This document shows positions 61,301 through 64,000 of a DNA stretch of 64,000 bases, in pieces (positions within the stretch are counted from its first letter, which is position 1; each line of letters starts with the position of its first letter). The DNA is from Sunxiuqinia rutila (GTDB taxonomy: Bacteria; Bacteroidota; Bacteroidia; Bacteroidales; Prolixibacteraceae): assembly GCF_050589705.1 (NCBI RefSeq), contig NZ_JBNGOT010000004.1, forward strand, positions 62,001-126,000, given 5' to 3'. The translations under genes were made by a program, and so were the position numbers. A model generated the notes under the pieces. The model made no database searches and had not been told where the DNA came from. It was given only the letters and a program-made list of their open reading frames with translations.

Positions 61301-61747
61301 GAAAAAGACTATTCAAACTTCATCTTCCGCTTTGAATTTCAATTGACACCGGGTGCAAACAACGGACTTGGAATTCATGCTCCGCTGGAAGGCGATGTTG
61401 CATATGTAGGTAAAGAATTGCAAATTCTGGACAATACTGCTCCGATTTATGCCAACCTGAAACCTTACCAATACCACGGTTCAGTTTACGGAATCATCAC
61501 GGCTAAACGTGGATTTCTAAACCCTGTTGGAGAATGGAACTACCAGGAAGTGATTGTTAATGGAGATGACATTAAAATCACCTTGAATGGTGAAGTTATT
61601 CTGGAAGGAAACATGAAAGAAGCCTCTAAAAACGGAACTGCCGACAAGAAAAACCACCCCGGACTGAAACGCCATACCGGCCGTATCTGCTTCCTGGGTC
61701 ATGGTTCAGACCTGAAATTCAGAAATATTCGCATCAAAGAGTTGTAA
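58358..61747 (+). CDS. Exported HEAT-repeat protein with two DUF1080 domains
   Basis: 1129 aa. Signal peptide 1-22 (LMLIPAFAQ). Residues about 25-715 are a long alpha-helical HEAT/armadillo-like solenoid, with repeated A/L-rich helices such as AVRQEAALALAINQQAESIPTLL. Two consecutive DUF1080 domains follow at about 727-930 (GYVSLFNGKDLSGWQG...GDSGIYLRGTPQVQIW) and 938-1129 (GFVSLFNGKDLNNWVG...GANNGLGIHAP). It should act in the periplasm or on the surface on 3-keto glycosides; the solenoid may bind a partner or glycan. Likely in one operon with the Gfo/Idh enzyme. Confidence 0.88.
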   Translation: MNHLKNILTTLLISLMLIPAFAQDRRTLETKVADILARFPAENSQETSTLTQQIIALNSEGIASFCDMIIPPGTGNDTQARYAITSLAKLPVKAGSAESKLIEENLIKALEKANDNEVKAFFMRQLAYCGQEATVDAVSQYLNHKTLASPAISTLTSIGTDEAAALILQAAPNQSGEQQVEFIKALGVLNYQPAEAFLIGLAESASGEPLKQTYAALARIGGEASAKTFSAAAKKVSFAPDETETMLSYLEYTCNLRLNGHTKLSNKLAATALKKFKEQDQLHYRSAALKTLRANQGEAALKLLAKEFKNEDKAYRMAVLTFAQQGITEAEVNQWVALFPKQSAEQQTELLYVLAHRPEASVLNQVILPSLASDNQAVRQEAALALAINQQAESIPTLLGQLKKATDKAELAAIKKALLSATSVDDCNQLAAQLNEQSADAQVVLIEVLAARRAHNYFNQVEALCKSSDNQVSQAAYQALARVAQAENTNSLLSLLQQTSSADGINAVQQALIALYNSTDAPAVSLVLNEMKAGKQTEKLVPVLPFLNDQNALNSVVSLLKDGNSSEQKAAFKALTNWSDASALPALFNVFSDNSKAAFKQEALAAFLKLTSQANIPADQKLLWLDKVMPKCTTDAEKQQVIRAAGNVKTFLSLVFVANYLDNEALSGAAASAAMKIALPTPGEQNGLTGTFVRETLTKVKAKISGADSQYFKIDIQEYLDKMPQETGYVSLFNGKDLSGWQGLVKNPIARAKMSEKELAAAQVKANTRMHENWSVKDNMIVFDGKGDNLCTVKNYGDFEMIVDWRITKEGDSGIYLRGTPQVQIWDTSLVKVGAQVGSGGLYNNTKHRSTPLVVADNPVGDWNTFRIKMVGDKVTVYLNGVLVVDNVTMENYWDRSLPIFSEGPIELQAHGNDLTFRNVYVRELNAETPGITEAEKAEGFVSLFNGKDLNNWVGNKTDYLAEDGVLVVRPAEGGHGNLYTEKDYSNFIFRFEFQLTPGANNGLGIHAPLEGDVAYVGKELQILDNTAPIYANLKPYQYHGSVYGIITAKRGFLNPVGEWNYQEVIVNGDDIKITLNGEVILEGNMKEASKNGTADKKNHPGLKRHTGRICFLGHGSDLKFRNIRIKEL

Positions 61748-61780
61748 TCAGTAGCGAACCGAGTAAACAACTAATAAATC

Positions 61781-61820
61781 AAGCGTCTCCGGATTAAAAC
61801 ACGGAGGCGCTTTTATTTTT
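61781..61820 (+). terminator. Terminator after the HEAT-DUF1080 gene
   Basis: aagcgtctccg (61781-61791) pairs with cggaggcgctt (61802-61812), with one G-T pair, followed by a T-rich tail. Confidence 0.87.
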
Positions 61821-61931
61821 TCAGCCATCTCGCTCAGCAATCAGACCGGTTAATCAATCATACATACCGTTAACTAAAATGGTATTTGTATCTTTCATTG
61901 TTTTCTCAACATTTGATGAAAACAATAAATT

Positions 61932-64000
61932 ATGACCATGAATACAGCTTGTAAAATCTCCCTAAGCCTTTTCTTTTTTCTGCTTTTCATCGCAGGCCAA
62001 GCCCAAGAAAAACTCCAATTAAAATTAAAGGAAGGTCAAACCATCCTCTTTAATTGCACCATTCGTGAATTCGAGGATGAAACAAAAAATTCTGCCATAA
62101 AACAAAATCTACTTCTGGTCGAAGCAGAGAAACAATATGAAATTGAACTTGGCGTGAGCGAACTAATCAATGATAACCAACTTGTTATCAACATGCAACT
62201 CAAGCGATTTATTGCCAATTACTACACAAATAAAAACCGAGCAATGCATTTTGACTCCATGTTTCCGCCATCGGAGGAGTTGGATCAAACATATTTTCCT
62301 CAAGTTATCTGTGACGTTTTGCAAAACTTAATAATAAAAATGGAGCTCGACTTAACCAACAACACATTGGAGCTCACCGATAATGACTACAGGGATAAAA
62401 CAATTCTTGAACTACTCAAACAAAAATCATTTCATGATGAAGAAATAGCGACTCAAAAAGAATCGATCGATTCCTTATGGATCAATCCACTAAAAAGCAT
62501 TGTTGAAGAATATCTGGTCCGTTTTAACAACGCCACCATTTCATCGAAAGACTCAGCTTTGATCAATCAAAAAGACTACCTTGTTCATTCAACCGACGGT
62601 TATATCAAAATTTCAAAACATCGCTCGTACAAAAAAGATCATCAGGTTCACGAATACGATGTAAATGCTACAATCAATACGACAGACGGGCTGATTACTG
62701 AAGCGGTTTTCCGATCGTACGTGCCTGTCTTGTTTCCAAAATTCCAACATATCCTGGGAACAAAAATCGAAGAGAAATCTTTTCGCCTGATTAAAAATTC
62801 GAGCACCTATTCCCCCCAGGCAAACATCAGCGGATTCATTGAGCATCCCCAACGAAAAGCGTTATTTTTTAAAGTTCTCAATGCCCCGTTCGGAGTTAAA
62901 TACGATATCCATAAAGCCACATTAGACGAAAACAATCAGTTTGTAATTGACATCCCACTGACCAGAAATAGTTTCATTTTTCTGTCCTATATCGAAGACA
63001 CCGCTCGATTCATGAACACTACGTTTAAAGTGATTTATGCCGAACCTGGCGATTCGATCAAATTTGATCTATTGGGTGAAGCTGAAAACCCCAGCTACCA
63101 ATTTCGCCACAACCGGGCATTGGAAAATACGTTTTTAAGCCAGAATTTCGATTCGATTCTCAATGTCAATGCAAGCCACCAAGGAATAATCACGCCTTTT
63201 ATCCTGGAATTTCAACAAAATAAAAAGACAACGATCCCACATGCCCTAACCCGTTTTATTTTTTCGGAAAAATTAGTCGATGACGATTTTCCTGAAGGGG
63301 TCTCGGCGCATTTCAGAAACTACCTCACGCATGAAACTGAAATGTTAAAGATTTCACTTGCCTGTGGTATTCTTAGTTTTTACCGCTATATCAATAATAC
63401 AAACATCCATACGCCTGACGACAAAGAACTGATTCAACAACTAAATGAACGAATTGCTCAGGTCAATCCTTCTGAACATTATGAAGAGTACGGCTATTTT
63501 TCAAGAAATGGAGTATCCGCTTTTGCGGGAAACAAATTCTACGATAGTTCCAGATTCGCTTACTATACATCAGAACAGAAGCATCTTCCCTCGGGCTATC
63601 CGAAAGGTATTTCCATCTCAGCCGACATCCTTTCTCAAAATTCATTTTTGAACCTGCCTTTAGCTGGATCTGCCTTAATCCGGGTAAAAGCTTTACTTAT
63701 CCACCCATCCACCCATTTTAATGAAAAAGACACACCACATTTAATTTCAAAGTATAAAAAGGTATTGGACGAAATTCTCGCCGTCAGTAACGATACCTTA
63801 TTGAATCGCAAAACGACTGAAAACTTCAAATCCACCAAACAATTGCTAAGTGGTGAAATATTCAAGAAACAAATATTCTTAACAGCATCAGGCGACACGG
63901 TTTCGATGCAGAATGTTATTGGCACTAAAGCCTGTATTGTTTGCTTCACATCTAGTGAGAATTACTCCTATCCCCAATATAAATTGGAGCAGATTACCGA
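61932..64000 (+). CDS. Large exported protein with degenerate thioredoxin-like C-terminus (3' end outside window)
   Basis: The frame is open from the ATG at 61932 to the window edge (689 codons, no stop). A signal peptide (residues 1-23, ending GQAQ-E) opens it. Residues about 25-640 are a mixed domain without a family I recognise; a LISGFIEH-type strand region near 300 recalls the N-terminal domain (DUF4369-like) of TlpA-family proteins. The last 50 residues (GEIFKKQIFLTASGDTVSMQNVIGTKACIVCFTSS) match the start of a TlpA/AhpC-type thioredoxin domain. The active-site CXXC positions appear replaced (about SENYSY). Composition is AT-richer than the operon before it. An alternative ATG is two codons in (61938). 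Confidence 0.7.
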   Translation, partial: MTMNTACKISLSLFFFLLFIAGQAQEKLQLKLKEGQTILFNCTIREFEDETKNSAIKQNLLLVEAEKQYEIELGVSELINDNQLVINMQLKRFIANYYTNKNRAMHFDSMFPPSEELDQTYFPQVICDVLQNLIIKMELDLTNNTLELTDNDYRDKTILELLKQKSFHDEEIATQKESIDSLWINPLKSIVEEYLVRFNNATISSKDSALINQKDYLVHSTDGYIKISKHRSYKKDHQVHEYDVNATINTTDGLITEAVFRSYVPVLFPKFQHILGTKIEEKSFRLIKNSSTYSPQANISGFIEHPQRKALFFKVLNAPFGVKYDIHKATLDENNQFVIDIPLTRNSFIFLSYIEDTARFMNTTFKVIYAEPGDSIKFDLLGEAENPSYQFRHNRALENTFLSQNFDSILNVNASHQGIITPFILEFQQNKKTTIPHALTRFIFSEKLVDDDFPEGVSAHFRNYLTHETEMLKISLACGILSFYRYINNTNIHTPDDKELIQQLNERIAQVNPSEHYEEYGYFSRNGVSAFAGNKFYDSSRFAYYTSEQKHLPSGYPKGISISADILSQNSFLNLPLAGSALIRVKALLIHPSTHFNEKDTPHLISKYKKVLDEILAVSNDTLLNRKTTENFKSTKQLLSGEIFKKQIFLTASGDTVSMQNVIGTKACIVCFTSSENYSYPQYKLEQIT

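Overview
The window looks like chromosomal DNA of an anaerobic or facultative marine/sediment Bacteroidota, most likely a Marinilabiliales/Prolixibacteraceae-type organism (inference). The signs are Bacteroidota-typical families (DUF3667, DUF3810, GxxExxY, a CarboxypepD-reg TonB receptor, DUF1080 and Gfo/Idh secreted enzymes), a two-subunit methylmalonyl-CoA mutase, an atpD-atpC pair with a short epsilon, LytS/LytTR regulation, and -7 boxes of the TAnnTTTG type in place of sigma-70 boxes. There is one tRNA (Asn, GTT), no rRNA, no CRISPR array, and no recognisable transposase or integrase.

Layout. 1-6.7 kb is housekeeping: tyrS, DUF3667 and CvpA membrane proteins, a GH3-family adenylating enzyme, a deoxynucleoside kinase and a PfkB sugar/nucleoside kinase. 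6.7-15 kb is the most unusual block. A four-gene membrane redox operon encodes a periplasmic-binding-protein/GcvH-like fusion, a four-cluster ferredoxin with a Tat signal, a HybB/NrfD ten-helix quinone subunit, and a second membrane-anchored GcvH-like protein. It is followed by a histidine kinase with haem-c-type motifs in its periplasmic sensor and an NtrC-type sigma-54 activator. No catalytic molybdopterin or hydrogenase subunit is present. The two GcvH-like proteins are paralogues that share a C-terminal signature and have a glycine where the lipoyl lysine should be.

15-24.8 kb holds an archaemetzincin, an atypical pyruvate kinase, a cold-shock protein, a secreted His/Tyr- then Ser/Arg-rich protein, a cytosine-permease/phosphoribosyltransferase operon, a DUF1080 protein and tRNA-Asn. 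The tRNA 3' end plus terminator is partly duplicated on the far side of the DUF1080 gene. 25-36 kb holds an MMPL transporter overlapping a polyprenyl synthase, atpD-atpC, a glycosyltransferase, a PatB lyase, ComB, small exported proteins and an AT-rich DUF2971 gene. 37-46 kb holds methylmalonyl-CoA mutase (mutA, mutB) with a GxxExxY cassette inserted between the subunits, then a TonB-dependent receptor beside a LytS/LytTR pair.

46-54 kb holds an SDR and an epimerase in overlapping frames, GtrA, an MBL-fold hydrolase, a DUF3810 peptidase-like protein, an Mpl-type Mur ligase and a renal-type dipeptidase. 54-64 kb begins with an exact 20-bp-period minisatellite, then a membrane-spanning regulator (LamG outside, SARP-like inside), a Tat-exported Gfo/Idh oxidoreductase and a HEAT-repeat protein with two DUF1080 domains. 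The last three look like one keto-sugar (oxidised glycoside) utilisation unit. The window ends inside a large exported protein with a degenerate thioredoxin-like C-terminus.

Limits: everything was read by eye; no alignment, structure prediction or database search was run. Promoter and hairpin calls are pattern matches.
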